Positions 20,966-32,661 of a stretch of DNA of 64,000 nucleotides are shown here, piece by piece. Position 1 is the stretch's first letter. The number at the start of each line of letters is the position of its first letter. This stretch comes from Nansenia antarctica (Eukaryota > Chordata > Actinopteri > Argentiniformes > Microstomatidae): contig OZ022358.1 of NCBI GenBank assembly GCA_963989245.1, forward strand, positions 7,323,743 through 7,387,742, read 5' to 3'. Position numbers and translations under genes: made by a program. The notes beneath the pieces are model-generated. The model was not told the origin of the DNA and made no database searches. It saw only the letters and a list, made by a program, of their open reading frames with translations.

Positions 20966-23113
20966 TCACTGTTTGGGTGAGACCAATTTTTTAAACATTC
21001 CAGCGATGCTTGTGCGTAATTCTTTGGTGACCAAGCCGTAAATTATGGGATTGATAGTCGGGGGCACGATGAACGTCAGTATGGCAAAGAACCTCCTGAC
21101 GTTCAAAGAGATCTGAGGGAAGCGGATACTGAGGATAAGGATGAGGGCAGTGATCTCATAGACCAGGTAGATGACCAGGTGTGGGGCGCAGGTCTGCACG
21201 GCCTTGCTGCGGCTGCTCCTATCACAGTTCCTCTTCAGGCAGGCAGTCAGGATCTTGGCGTAGGAGAAAGAGATGATGAGGAAGGAGCCGGTGCTCAACA
21301 TCCAGGTAATGCACATGCCTGGAATGAAAGTTAGGCCTACATTTTTACATTCAAGTAATTTAGCTTTTATCCAAAGTGACATACATTTGTCTAAAGTAAG
21401 TGAGTGAACTATCACAGTCATCGTAAGTATATAACCTTTAAGAAGGACCTGATAAGAATAACTGCCAACAACAGTCTCAGTGCTAGAAAATGAGATGATT
21501 CAGGAAGAATATGGAATACCCAAATTAGAACATGCAGTGACTACCTTTCTTTTTAGATAACGTTTTTAAAATCAAATACATTTACTAGACATAGAAAAAT
21601 GTCAGATTGACCAAAAATCGTATTGACCAATCAAAGAAGGGCGCCCCAAAGAAGGGCGCCCCCCTCCCCTCTCTGGAGGAGCTGTACAACACACGCTGTC
21701 TCAGGAGGGCCTCCAAGATCTCCAGGGACCCGACCCACCCTGGGTACGTACACTTTGTCAGGCTGCCCTCGAACAGGAGGTACAGGACCCCGGCCGCTAA
21801 GACAAACAGACTGAAGGACTGCTTCTACCACAGGGCCGTCAAGGCCCTGAACACAGAAAAGGCCTAAGTTCTGGGCCCAGGACAGTCCGGACGGATTGTA
21901 TGGCAGCTAGTGCTGAGGCACAAACATGTACATTTTCAAGCCTGCAAACTGTGACACTTTAAAATAACGTGAAAAAATACTTTTGTGCAATATGACAACC
22001 CTAGTTGACTATCTGTGCAGTATAGTACAGTGGATTGTGTACATAGCCTTTATTGATGTAAACCAGCTCCTTACCTTCTTGTGATTTTATGCTTTTATGC
22101 TTTTTCTAAAATGTGTCTTTTTTTCCCCTTTCCTAACACCAGGGGAGCCACCCCTCCTAAATTTCGTTGTTTGGTACCTGTACTGTAGCAATGACAAATA
22201 AAGTCCATTCCATTCCATTCCATTCCAAAGAAAAGACCCTACAATTTAAAAAAAACAAGACATCTGCCAAAATGTTTATTTTTGATATAATATTTCATGT
22301 AATATCTGTCTGATCCTTCCTTATGTCATTCTAAAACGTACCGTAGTAGTCGTTGATTGGGGTGGGCCGGCAGGCCAGGCCCAGGATATTGCGATTACTA
22401 CAGTAGACGTGTCTGATAGGTGCCACACAAGGGGGTGCCAACATTCAGGGCAAAAAGCACCACTATGGTGAGGATAGCGAGAGCCCAGGCCAGAGCACAG
22501 GAAAACACCAGCCGAGCCGTGGTCATGATGGCTTGGTACCGCAGCGGCTCACAAATAGCCAGATACCTGTAGTTTAGAGTGAAATAGAACACACACTTAA
22601 AGGGACACTACACTATTTTTACTTTTACCTCATATTCATTATCTCCATAAAAATTAGTGATTGACCACACAGAGGGTAATTTCCTTAGGACCTTTTTGAC
22701 TACAGAATGTAATTAACGTTAATCTCATACCTGTCGTAGGCCATTGCTGATAGTATTGTCTGGCAGGATGCACCATAGGTGTGTACACAGAAGGCCTGGA
22801 TGATGGCGCTGACATATGGAACTCCCTTATCCCCTGTCAGGAAGTGTATCATCAACCGAGTCATCACAGCTGTGGCTCCAACTAGGTCACAGGCAGCCAG
22901 GTTACACATCATCACATACATGGGCCTGTGCAGCTTCTGGTCCACTGCAATGACAGTCATTACTATCCCGTTCCCCACAAGGACCAGGAAGTAGCTGGCC
23001 AGGACCAGGAAGAACAGCAGGTAAACCTGGCCCTCCAGCACCACAAAACCTTCCAGCTCAAACGTGATTGGCTGCTTCAGAGCTATGTAGGACACGTTCT
23101 CCATCCTCAACAT
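20966..23113 (-). pseudogene. Odorant receptor copy A, three coding exons, frameshifted in exon 2
   Basis: Exons on the minus strand: 23113-22731, 22566-22342 and 21318-20966. Exon 1 gives MLRMENVSYIALKQ through TM1-TM3 to MAYDR, with the intron after the second base of the Arg codon (AG|GTATGA). Exon 2 resumes YLAICEPLRYQAIM. It is 225 bases long against 227 in copies B-E; a 2-base deletion near 22418-22422 shifts the frame after PLCGTY and brings a stop before extracellular loop 2 is complete. Exon 3 (MCITWMLS to VSPKQ) is itself open. A Rex1-like LINE lies in intron 2. I infer a recent pseudogene, since exons 1 and 3 have no other damage. Confidence 0.88.
21608..22228 (+). mobile_element. 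Rex1-like LINE 3' fragment in intron 2 of OR copy A
   Basis: Encodes CLRRASKISRDPTHPG and RRYRTPAAKTNRLKDCFYHR, a C-terminal block typical of Rex1/Jockey-type teleost LINEs, then a 3' UTR ending AGCAATGACAAATAAAGTCC and (ATTCC)n. Copies B and C lack it at this place (compare 25800-25850 and 29940-29990), so it inserted after duplication. Confidence 0.8.
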
Positions 23114-23267
23114 AACAGCCCTGTAAAAACCACAGTACAAGAGGAACCTCCTCACAACACACATGATTCAGAGAGGTAGAGAGACGACTGTACACTGTCA
23201 ACTGTCAACGTTTAACTTGTTGTTTTCAGTATGAATGTTCAATAAAGTTAATCATGTTCCATACTTT

Positions 23268-23528
23268 TTGTCTGATCAAAGCAATTCGGCCATTAGTTTC
23301 TCTGCCTCAAATACATGGAACGACCTTCACAAGATATTCGATTATCAATCAACTTAAGACCTTGTTACATAATCTGTAATCCAAGGAATGTATGAGTTTT
23401 AATTGATTATATTGTGTAAATTGCTTAAGTATTTTTTTAAATTGAACATGTTGTAACCAGGGCTCCCTTGAAAAAAGAGACCTTGGTCACACCCTGCATA
23501 AATATTATTCTAATAATATATATTATTA

Positions 23529-23566
<38 letters not shown>

Positions 23567-23580
23567 ATTATTATTATCAA
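23268..23580. repeat. LINE-like relic plus (ATT)n in the 5' intron of OR copy A
   Basis: Minus-strand-oriented relic with AAATACATGGAACGACCTTC, followed by an (ATT)n run at about 23523-23570. The same relic sits at the same distance upstream of copies B, C and D, so it belongs to the ancestral OR unit. Confidence 0.6.
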
Positions 23581-23704
23581 CAGTTGCCAAAGTAAAGTAC
23601 TATCAAAAACACACAATTGGCACACAATTCCATTCCTATCTTAACACTTTTTCATCTCCGTTTAGTTTGCCCAAAGCTTTGAAGATGTGTTGAGCTGTGC
23701 TGCT

Positions 23705-23870
23705 CTCTACCTGTCTGACCAGTGATAAGGTCCTTGGTAGGGGATAATTGAATGTTCTTTATACTACTGGTGTCCTTCACCACAGCCCTCCCCTGTCGAG
23801 GCTCAACCTCAATATCTCCATCTTTATATCCATCATTATGACCTCCTGTGCGCATGCCCACCCACGTGGA
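23705..23870 (-). promoter_or_regulatory. Upstream module of OR copy A (E-box, NRF1-like core, TATA, leader donor)
   Basis: Minus strand order: CACGTG (23868-23863), GGGCATGCGCAC (around 23860-23849), a TATAAAG in GGATATAAAGATGG (near 23826), GTATAAAG (23764-23757), and about 50 bases later a strong donor GACAG|GTAGAG at 23711. It lies about 600 bases before the acceptor TTTTTACAG that precedes the coding ATG. I infer a short non-coding leader exon spliced to coding exon 1. Confidence 0.5.
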
Positions 23871-24451
23871 AAGGGGAATGATGTCATGTCAAGCACTACA
23901 CTGCCATCCTTCCGATAAGTTTATGAACTTATCATCAAATCATTGGCATTGCTACTTGGTAAGTACAAAGTGCATGATTTGATGACCTTGATCATTTTTG
24001 TATATCTTCCTTTTCCATTGTAAGATAAGGTTTAGAAAGATCTTGTTCTTATTTCATGTTGCTTTGATTCTAATTCATTTGAATCCTGATTTGAGAGCTT
24101 TAAAGAGGCAGTGTACCCACAATACTTGGCTGTGGTCAATTCACCAAGAGTTTGGGGGTATTTACTCAGTTTACTCCATCGGGTCCCATTAATTCAGAAA
24201 ATACTGTATAATCTAAAACACCTGACAAACACATCCCAATTCTCATTCTATTCAAGCTCCTATCAAATCAGTATATCTTGCCAAATCATGTTTGCTATTG
24301 ACACTTCATGTGTTCTAATACATTTTTACATTTTTGTTAAGTGATGTCATCAACACATACAGATGATAAATCTTTGCATCCATTTTACATCAAGGAATGG
24401 CTACCGCAGGCATTTAATTGTAATTCAACAATGAATTGAGCATTTAATATA

Positions 24452-24900
24452 CAGTGCCTTTGGAAAGTATTTAGACCCCTTCACTTTCTGTTACAGACTC
24501 AATTTAAAATTGATTGAATTAAAAGAATTTGCCATCAATCCACACCCCAATACCAATACCCCAGAATGACAAAGCGAAAATACGTTTTTCGCTTTCTCAT
24601 TGAATGCTTAACGAGTAAATCACCTTGGTCTGTGCTTTAGTAATCATCCTCTCAAATGGTAACAAAGAATAATCCAAAAGGGTTCCCAAACTTTTGCACA
24701 GGGCCCTTTTCCTTTTTTATCATTTAAAAACTCTGAACAATGAAAATAAAAAAATCTGTGCATTAAAATGTGCAGAAAGGTGTCACGTTTAACTTTGTAG
24801 CATTTAGTGTTCAGGTTTGCTTTCAATCACTTGGAGATGAATTGTAACAGATATTTAAACCAAGGGTGCCCAAATTTTTGCACCCCATTGTACATGTACA
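24452..24900. mobile_element. Tc1-like terminal relics between OR copies A and B
   Basis: Two pieces: CAGTGCCTTTGGAAAGTATTT (24453-24473), a terminus common among Tc1-like elements, and 24596-24900, which repeats the right end of the element at 18190-20675. Confidence 0.65.
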
Positions 24901-25178
24901 TAATATGCATATGTGTCCTTGACTGAAACAGCTACAGCTGCATCTCTAGCTAGCACTTGTAAAAGGGGCAGAATCATGTAACATTATTCTGTTCAATATG
25001 GAGATAAAAGAGCAAGCTTCGGGCAGACAGGATGTGTTATAAAGTCATAATGTAATTGTTCTTTCTGAGGCACAAGGTGGTTAAACTTTAAAAATGTATA
25101 TATACATGTATATATATATATATACATATTTATATATATATATAAATAGGACACATAGGAAACAAACAGACATTCTCA

Positions 25179-26732
25179 TCACTGTTTGGGTGAGACCAAT
25201 TTCTTAAACATTCCAGCGATGCTTGTGCGTAATTCTTTGGTGACCAAGCCGTAGATGACGGGATTGATAGTCGGGGGCACGATGAACCCCAGTATGGCGC
25301 AGAACCTCCTGACGTTTATAGGGACGTTAGGGAAGCGGTTACTGAGGACAAGGATGAGGATAGTGATCTCATAGACCAGGTAGATGACCAGGTGTGGGGC
25401 GCAGGTCTGCACGGCCTTGTTCCGGCTGCTCCTATCACAGTTCCTCTTCAGGCAGGCAGTCAGGATCTTGGCGTAGGAGAAGGAGATGAGGAGGAAGGAG
25501 CCGGTGCTCAACATCCAGGTAATGCACATGCCTGGAATGAGAGTTACATTTTTACATTTAAGTCATTTAGCTTTTATCCAAAGTGACATTTGTCTAAAGT
25601 AAGTGAATGAACTATCACAGTCATCGTAAGTATATAACCTTTAAGAAGGACCTGATAAGAATAACTGCCAACAGCAGTCTCAGTGCTAGAAAATGAGATG
25701 ATTCAGGAAGAATATGGAATACCCAAATTATAACATGCAGTGACTACCTTTCTTTTTAGATAACGTTTTTTAAAATCAAATACATTTACTAGACATAGAA
25801 AAATGTCAGATTGACCAACAATCGTATTGACCATTCGAAGAAAAGACCCTACAATAAAAAATTTAAAAAAATTGTACATCTGTACAAAATGTTTATTTTT
25901 GATATAATATTTGCTACAATATCTGTCTGATCCTTCCTTTTGTCATTCTAAAACGTACCGTAGTAGTCGTTGATTGGGGTGGGCCGGCAGGCATTGACCA
26001 GGATATTGCGATTACTACAGTAGACGTCTCTGATGTGGTTGCCACACAAGGGGGTGCCGACGTTCAGGGCAAAGAGCACCCCTATGGTGAGGATAGCGAG
26101 AGCCCAGGCCAGAGCACAGGAAAACACCAGCCGAGCCGTGGTCATGATGGCTTGGTACCGGAGCGGCTCACAAATAGCCAGATACCTGTAGTTTAGAGTG
26201 AAATAGAACACACACTTAAAGGGACAATACACCATTTTTACTTTTACCTCATATTCATTATCTCCATCAAAATTAGTGATTGACCACACAGAGGGTAATT
26301 TCCTTAGGACCTTTTTGACTACAGAATGTAATTAACGTTAATCTCATACCTGTCGTAGGCCATTGCTGATAGTATTGTCTGGTTGGCTGAAGCATAGGTG
26401 TGTATAGAGAAGGCCTGGATGATGGCGCTGACATATGGAACTCCCTTATCCCCTGTCAGGAAGTGTATCATCAACCGGGTCATCACAGCTGTGGCTCCAA
26501 CTAGGTCACAGGCAGCCAGGTTACACATCATCACATACATCGGCCTGTGCAGCTTCTTGTCCACTGCAATGACAGTCATTACTATCCCGTTCCCCACAAG
26601 GACCAGGAAGTAGCTGGCCAGGACCAGGAAGAACAGCAGGTAAACCTGGCCCTCTGGTACCGCAAAACCTTCCAGCTCAAATGTGATTGGCTGCTTCAGG
26701 GCTATGTAGGACACGTTCTCCATCCTCAACAT
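25179..26732 (-). CDS. Odorant receptor copy B, three coding exons, intact (about 320 aa)
   Basis: Exons: 26732-26350 (383 b), 26185-25959 (227 b), 25531-25179 (353 b). Splice sites: donor GACAG|GTATGA, acceptor CTACAG|GTATCT, donor TACG|GTACGT, acceptor ATTCCAG|GCATGT; frames join in phase 2, then phase 1. Joined features: ENVSYIAL sequon, PMYVMMCNLAACDL (TM2), MAYDR + YLAICEPLRY (DRY split by the intron), Cys in PLCGNH and DVYCSNRN (loop 2), KAVQTCAPHL, NPVIYGLVTKELR. OR GPCR for olfactory neurons, ligand unknown. An open frame reaches back to an ATG at 26783, but an acceptor (TTTTTACAG) lies between it and MLRMENV, so 26732 or 26723 is the likely start. Its promoter carries a solo LTR. Confidence 0.93.
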
Positions 26733-26883
26733 AACAGCCCTGTAAAAACCACAGTACAGGAGGAACCTCCTCACAACACACATGATTCAGAGAGGTAGAG
26801 AGACGACTGTACACTGTCAACTGTCAACGTTTAACTTGTTGTTTTCAATATGAATGTTCAATAAAGTTAATCATGTTCCATGC

Positions 26884-27170
26884 GTTTCGTCTGAACAAGG
26901 CAATTCGGCCATTACTTTCTCTGCCTCAAATACATGGAACGACCTTCACAACATATTCGATTATCAATCAATTTAAGACCTTGTTACATAATCTGTAATC
27001 CAAGGAATGTATGAGTTTTAATTGATTATATTGTGTAAATTGCTTAATTGTTCATACTTTTTAAAATTGAACATGTTGTAACCAGGGCTCCCCTGAAAAA
27101 GGGACCTTGGTCACACCCTGCATAAATATTATTCTAATAATATATATTATTATTATTATTATTATCAACA
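26884..27170. repeat. LINE-like relic plus (ATT)n upstream of OR copy B
   Basis: Same relic as at 23268-23580 with a shorter (ATT)n run (about 27145-27165). Confidence 0.6.
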
Positions 27171-27302
27171 GTTGCCAAAGTAAAGTACTATCAAAAACAC
27201 ACAATTGGCACACAATTTCATTCCTATCTTTTTTTACACTTTTTCATCTCAGTTTGGTTTGCCCAAAGCTTTGAAGATGTGTTGAGCTGTGCTGCTCTCT
27301 AC

Positions 27303-28055
27303 CTGTCTGACCAGTGATAAGGTCCTTGGTAGGGGATAATTGAATGTTCTTTGATATGATGCGTTTTGTGTAACTATATGCAAATGCTGTGTGTCTATCG
27401 AATATAGCAATACTCATTGTTTGACCTTAAGCATACTTTAAGTGTGTCCACTCTCAGGACATAAACTGACCACTCTTAGTCAACATGCTTTTCTCTGTAA
27501 CTGGACCTGAGCCAAATATAGAGACCACGGCTAGTGGGGACCAGTATAGGTTACCAGTGGTCAGCAGGGTAGAACAGCATGGACACAGGATGGAGACTTA
27601 TATGGGAACTGATGTCAGTATGTTTGGGAACGGTCGGTCAGCTGACTGAGAGTCAGGTAACTGTTGCCGGGACGACTAAACCGTTATGGTATGGAAAAGA
27701 GGCGAAAGCCACATCTAACTTTAAACTGTTTCCTGTGTCAGCGGAAATCTAGGATATAAGCCCACTGCAAAATGTCATTCGGGGTGTCTCTCCTCTTGGC
27801 TTGCTGTGATGAGAGGACAGGACACCCAGCGCTGTATGGAATAAACTTATATCTTAATTGTCTACTTGAGCAAATCTATCATTAACTACTGAATGGGGAA
27901 AGCATCTCGGCCCGCCGCCCTCTTCTGACTATTCACCCACTATCATTCTTTATACTACTGGTGTCCTTCACCACAGCCCTCCCCTGTCGAGGCTCAACCT
28001 CAATATCTCCATCTTTATATCCATATGACCTCCTGTGCGCATGCCCACCCACGTG
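27303..28055 (-). promoter_or_regulatory. Upstream module of OR copy B, interrupted by a solo LTR
   Basis: CACGTG at 28055-28050 and the NRF1-like core are kept, and GTATAAAG lies at 27955-27948. In the direction of transcription the 594-base LTR then follows, before the leader and donor GACAG|GTAGAG (27303). In copies A, C and D the spacing from TATA to donor is about 50 bases. Confidence 0.55.
27352..27945 (+). mobile_element. Solo LTR with 5-base target duplication
   Basis: Begins TGATA and ends TATCA (inverted 5-base termini, TG...CA). It is flanked on both sides by TTCTT (27347-27351 and 27946-27950), which is present once at the empty site in copies A, C and D. Internal signals on the plus strand are GGATATAAGCCC (TATA-like, about 27751) and GGAATAAAC (polyadenylation-like, about 27838), giving plus orientation, opposite to the receptor gene. 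No internal coding region remains, so it arose by LTR-LTR recombination. Its parent family (retrotransposon or endogenous retrovirus) is not determined. Confidence 0.92.
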
Positions 28056-28635
28056 GGATGGGGAATGATGTCATGTCAAGCACTACGCTGCCATCCTTCC
28101 CATAAGTTTATGAACGTATCATCACATCATTGGCATTGCTACGTGGGAAGTACAAAGTGCATGATTTGATGACCTTGATCATTTTTGCATATCTTCCTTT
28201 TCCATTGTCAGATAAGGTTTAGAAAGATCTTGTTCTTATTTCATGTTGCTTTGATTGTAATTAATTTGAATCCTGATTTTGAGAGCTTTAACGAGGCAGT
28301 GTACCCACAATACTTGGCTGTGGTCAATTCACCAAGAGTTTGGGGGTATTTACTCAGTTTACTCCATAGGGTCCCATTAATTCAGAAAATACTGTATATC
28401 TAAAACACCTGACAAACACATTCCAATTCTCATTCTATTCAAGCTCCTATCAAATCAGTTTATCTTGCCAAATCATGTCTGCTATTGACACTTCATGTGT
28501 TCTAATACATTTTTACATGTTTGTTAAGTGATGTCATCAACACATAAAGATGATAAATCTTTGCATCCATTTTACATCAAGGAATGGCTACCGCAGGCAT
28601 TTAATTGTAATTCAACAATGAATTGAGCATTTAAT

Positions 28636-29030
28636 ATACAGTGCCTTTGGAAAGTATTTAGTCCCCTTCACTTTCTGTTACAGACTCAATTAAAAATTGA
28701 TTGAATTGATTGAAGACGTTTTTCGCTTTCTCATTGAAGCCCTAACGAGTAAATCACCTTGGTCTGTGCTTTAGTAACCATCCTCTCAAAAGGTAACAAA
28801 GAATAATCCAAAAGGGTTCCCAAACTTTTGCACAGGGTCCTTTTCATTTTTTATAATTTAAAAACTCTGAACAATGAAAATAAACAAAATCCTTGCATTA
28901 AAATTTGCAGAAAGGTGTCACGTTTAACTTTGTAGCATTTAGTGTTCAGGTTTGCTTTCAATCACCTGGAGATGAATTGTAACAGACATTTAAACCAAGG
29001 GTGCCCAAATCTTTGCACCCCATTGTACAT
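28636..29030. mobile_element. Tc1-like terminal relics between OR copies B and C
   Basis: Counterpart of 24452-24900 in the next tandem unit, with an internal deletion near 28705-28720. Confidence 0.65.
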
Positions 29031-29295
29031 ATACATGCATCTCTAGCTAGCCCTTGTAAAAGGGGCAGAATCATGTAACATTATTCTGTTCAATATGGAG
29101 ATAAAAGAGCAAGCTTCGGGCAGAGAGGATGTGTTATAAAGTCATAATGTAATTGTTCTTTCTGGGGCACAAGGTGGTTAAACTTAAAAAATGTATATAT
29201 ATATATATATATATTTATATAAACATTTATATATACACATATATATATAAATAGGACACATAGGAAACAAACAGACATTCTCAACAACATTCTCA

Positions 29296-30917
29296 TCACT
29301 GTTTGGGTGAGACCAATTTCTTAAACAATTTCTTAAACATTCCAGCGATGCTTGTGCGTAATTCTTTGGTGACCAAGCCGTAGATGACGGGATTGATAGT
29401 CGGGGGCACGATGAACCCCAGTATGGCGCAGAACCTCCTGACGTTTATAGGGACGTTAGGGAAGCGGTTACTGAGGATAAGGATGAGGATAGTGATCTCA
29501 TAGACCAGGTAGATGACCAGGTGTGGGGCGCAGGTCTGCACGGCCTTGCTGCGGCTGCTCCTATCACAGTTCCTCTTCAGGCAGGCAGTCAGGATCTTGG
29601 CGTAGGAGAAAGAGATGAGGAGGAAGGAGCCAGTGCTCAACATCCAGGTAATGCACATGCCTGGAATGACAGTTAGGCCTACATTTTTACATTCAAGTCA
29701 TTTAGCTTTTATCCAAAGTGACATACAATTGTCTAAAGTAAGTGAATGAACTATCACAGTCATCGTAAGTATATAACCTTTAAGAAGGACCTGATAAGAA
29801 TAACTGCCAACAGCAGTCTGAGTGCTAGAAAATGAGATGATTCAGGAAGAATATGGAATACCCAAATTAGAACATGCAGTGACTACCTTTCTTTTTAGAT
29901 AACGTTTTTAAAATCAAATACATTTACTAGACATAGAAAAATGTCAGATTGACCAAAAACCGTATTGACCAATCGAAGAAAAGACCCTACATTTTTTTTT
30001 TAAAACAACACATCTGTACAAAATGTTTATTTTTGATATAATATTTGATATAATATCTGTCTGATCCTTCCTTATGTCATTCTAAAACGTACCGTAGTAG
30101 TCGTTGATTGGGGTGGGCCGGCAGGAATTGCCCAGGATATTGCGATTACTGCAGTAGACGTGTCTGATGTAGGTGCCACACAAGGGGGTGCCGACGTTCA
30201 GGGCAAAAAGCACCCCTATGATGAGGATAGCTATAGCCCAGGCCAGAGCACAGGAAAACACCAGCCGAGCCGTGGTCATGATGGCTTGGTACCGAAGCGG
30301 CTCACAAATAGCCAGATACCTGTAGTTTAGAGTGAAATAGAACACACACTTAAAGGGACACTACACTATTTTTTACTTTTACCTCATATTCATTATCTCC
30401 AGCACCATAGCAGTGTCTACTCTCTATGTGAAAACTGTGATTTTCTACATTCTGTTGTCAAAATTAGTGATTGAAATTGATAATTTCCTTAGGACCTTTT
30501 TGACTACAGAATGTATTTAACGTTAATCTCATACCTGTCGTAGGCCATTGCTGATAGTATTGTCTGGCAGGCTGAACCATAGGTGTGTATAGAGAAGGCC
30601 TGGATGATGGCGCTGACATATGGAACTCTGTTATCCCCTGTCAGGAAGTGTATCATCAACCGGGTCATCACAGCTGTGGCTCCAACTAGGTCACAGGCAG
30701 CCAGGTTACACATCATCACATACATGGGCCTGTGCAGCTTCTTGTCCACTGCAATGACAGTCATTACTATCCCGTTCCCCACAAGGACCAGGAAGTAGCT
30801 GGCCAGGACCAGGAAGAACAGCAGGTAACCCTGGCCCTCTGGTACCGCAAAACCTTCCAGCTCAAATGTGATTGGCTGCTTCAGGGCTATGTAGGACACG
30901 TTCTCCATCCTCAACAT
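29296..30917 (-). CDS. Odorant receptor copy C, three coding exons, intact (about 324 aa)
   Basis: Exons: 30917-30535, 30319-30093 and 29660-29296, with the same splice sites and phases as copy B. MAYDR + YLAICEPLRY, loop 2 Cys in PLCGTY and HVYCSNRN, KAVQTCAPHL and NPVIYGLVTKELR are present. The C-terminal tail has a 12-base tandem duplication, giving FKKLFKKLVSPKQ instead of FKKLVSPKQ, so the protein is 4 residues longer. The first T of its candidate TATA box is changed (see promoter entry). Expected role: odour-sensing GPCR. Confidence 0.93.
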
Positions 30918-31069
30918 AACAGCCCTGTAAAAACCACAGTACAGGAGGAACCTCCTCACAACACACATGATTCAGAGAGGTAGAGAGACGACTGTACACT
31001 GTCAACTGTCAACGTTTAACTTGTTGTTTTCAATATGAATGTTCAATAAAGTTAATCATGTTCCATACT

Positions 31070-31329
31070 TTTTGTCTGAACAAGGCAATTCGGCCATTAG
31101 TTTCTCTGCCTCAAATACATGGAACGACCTTCACAACATATTAGATTATCAATCAATTTAAAACCTTGTTACATAATCTGTAATCCAAGGAATGTATGAG
31201 TTTTAATTGATTATATTGTGTAAATTGCTTAATTGTTTGTACTTTTAAAAATTGAACATGTTGTAACCAGGGCTCCCCTGAAAAAAAGGGCCCTTGGTCA
31301 CACCCTGCATAAATATTATTCTAATAATA

Positions 31330-31362
<33 letters not shown>

Positions 31363-31365
31363 CAA
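31070..31365. repeat. LINE-like relic plus (ATT)n upstream of OR copy C
   Basis: Same relic as in copies A and B; (ATT)n at about 31329-31360. Confidence 0.6.
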
Positions 31366-31493
31366 CAGTTGCCAAACTAAAGTACTATCAAAAACACACA
31401 ATTGGCACACAATTCCATTCCTATCTTAACACTTTTTCATCTCAGTTTAGTTTGCCCAAAGCTTTGAAGATGTTGAGCTGTGCTGCTCTCTAC

Positions 31494-31648
31494 CTGTCTG
31501 ACCAGTGATAAGGTCCTTGGTAGGGGATAATTGAATGTTCTTTATTCTACTGGTGTCCTTCACCACAGCCCTCCCCTGTCGAGGCTCAACCTCAATATCT
31601 CCATCTTTATATCCATCATGACCTCCTGTGCGCATGCCCACCCACGTG
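31494..31648 (-). promoter_or_regulatory. Upstream module of OR copy C, TATA box altered
   Basis: CACGTG (31648-31643), GGGCATGCGCAC and GGATATAAAGATGG are kept, but the downstream box reads GAATAAAG (31547-31540) where A, B and D have GTATAAAG. The leader donor GACAG|GTAGAG is kept at 31494. Confidence 0.5.
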
Positions 31649-32261
31649 GGATGGGGAATGATGTCATGAACGTATGAACTTTTACTCAAATCATTGGCAT
31701 TGCTACGTGGGAAGTACAAAGTGCACCTTGATGACTTTGCATATCCTACTTTTCCACTGTCAGATAACGTTTTGAAATATATTGTTCTTATTTTATTTTG
31801 CTTTGATTCAAATGAATTGAGAGCTTTAAAGAGACAATGTACCCACAATACAACATACCGGTAACATGATCTCACATGAACTTGGCTGTGGTCAACCCAC
31901 CAAAGCACCGTTCACACATACAGTAGTTCCCTGTAAATTGCATGGAATCCCAACCCGGTTCTGCCATTGATTGAGATATGTATAAAATCGGCAACTCCCA
32001 CATTTGGACCAGGGGGGTATTCCATTAATGTCGCTAAAGGAAAATCCAGGATTATTTTTTGATAAATCTTGTGAGACTTGTCACCCACGTGGAAAGGGGA
32101 ATGATGTCATGTCAAGCACTACACTGCCATCCTTCCCATACGTTTATGAACTTATCATCAAATCATTGGCATTGCTACTTGGTAAGTACAAAGTGCTGAT
32201 TCCAACTTAATACAAGGATCATTGTATTATTTTTGGAATTAATATCTTTGTTTTTATAGGG

Positions 32262-32475
32262 TCTAGGGTTTACACACTACTGTTTTCCTGTGCTCTAGCC
32301 TGGGTGTCGGCCCTTGTCTGTATTGGGGTGCTCTTTTCCCGGCATGTGGGGTTCCCACTGTGTGGTCCAGTCATCAAGCCTACCTACAGCTGTGGGGTCC
32401 AGTCATCAAGCCTACCTATAGCTGTGTGGTCCAGTCATCAAGCCTACCTACAGCAACAATTGCTCCATCCTAGAT
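32262..32475 (+). pseudogene. Relic of another odorant receptor exon 2, with an internal triplication
   Basis: The plus strand reads FSCALAWVSALVCIGVLF then GFPLCGPVIKPTY, clearly the TM4-to-loop-2 part of an OR like copies A-E but from a different lineage (copies B-E have LCGN/LCGT there). After PTYS a 32-base segment (GTCCAGTCATCAAGCCTACC core) appears three times in tandem, the last followed by codons for NNCSIL. The exon start (YLAICEPLRY) is missing. No exons 1 or 3 are next to it. Confidence 0.75.
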
Positions 32476-32534
32476 CTGAACTCATGGTGGCACATATGGC
32501 TGAATGGCAGAAATGGCAAGTATTATATGGGCCA

Positions 32535-32661
32535 GACCTGGGGGGTATTCCATCAACGTCGCTAAAGGAAAATCCAGGCTTACTTTGGACAAGTCTCACA
32601 AGATTTATGAAAAATAATCCAGAATGTTCCTTTAGCAACGTTAATGGAATACCCCCCTGGT
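32535..32661. mobile_element. Palindromic MITE (family M1)
   Basis: Termini GGGGGGTATTCCATCAACGT and its inverse (ACGTTAATGGAATACCCCCC) fold on each other. A half copy occurs in the opposite arm at 32010-32080, and a third, interrupted copy at 36334-36583. Confidence 0.75.

Noticed and set aside
23114..23164. MCVVRRFLLYCGF... as the N-terminus of the three-exon ORs
   Set aside because: A TTTTTACAG acceptor lies between it and MLRMENVS, and the more diverged copy E lacks the full upstream reading.
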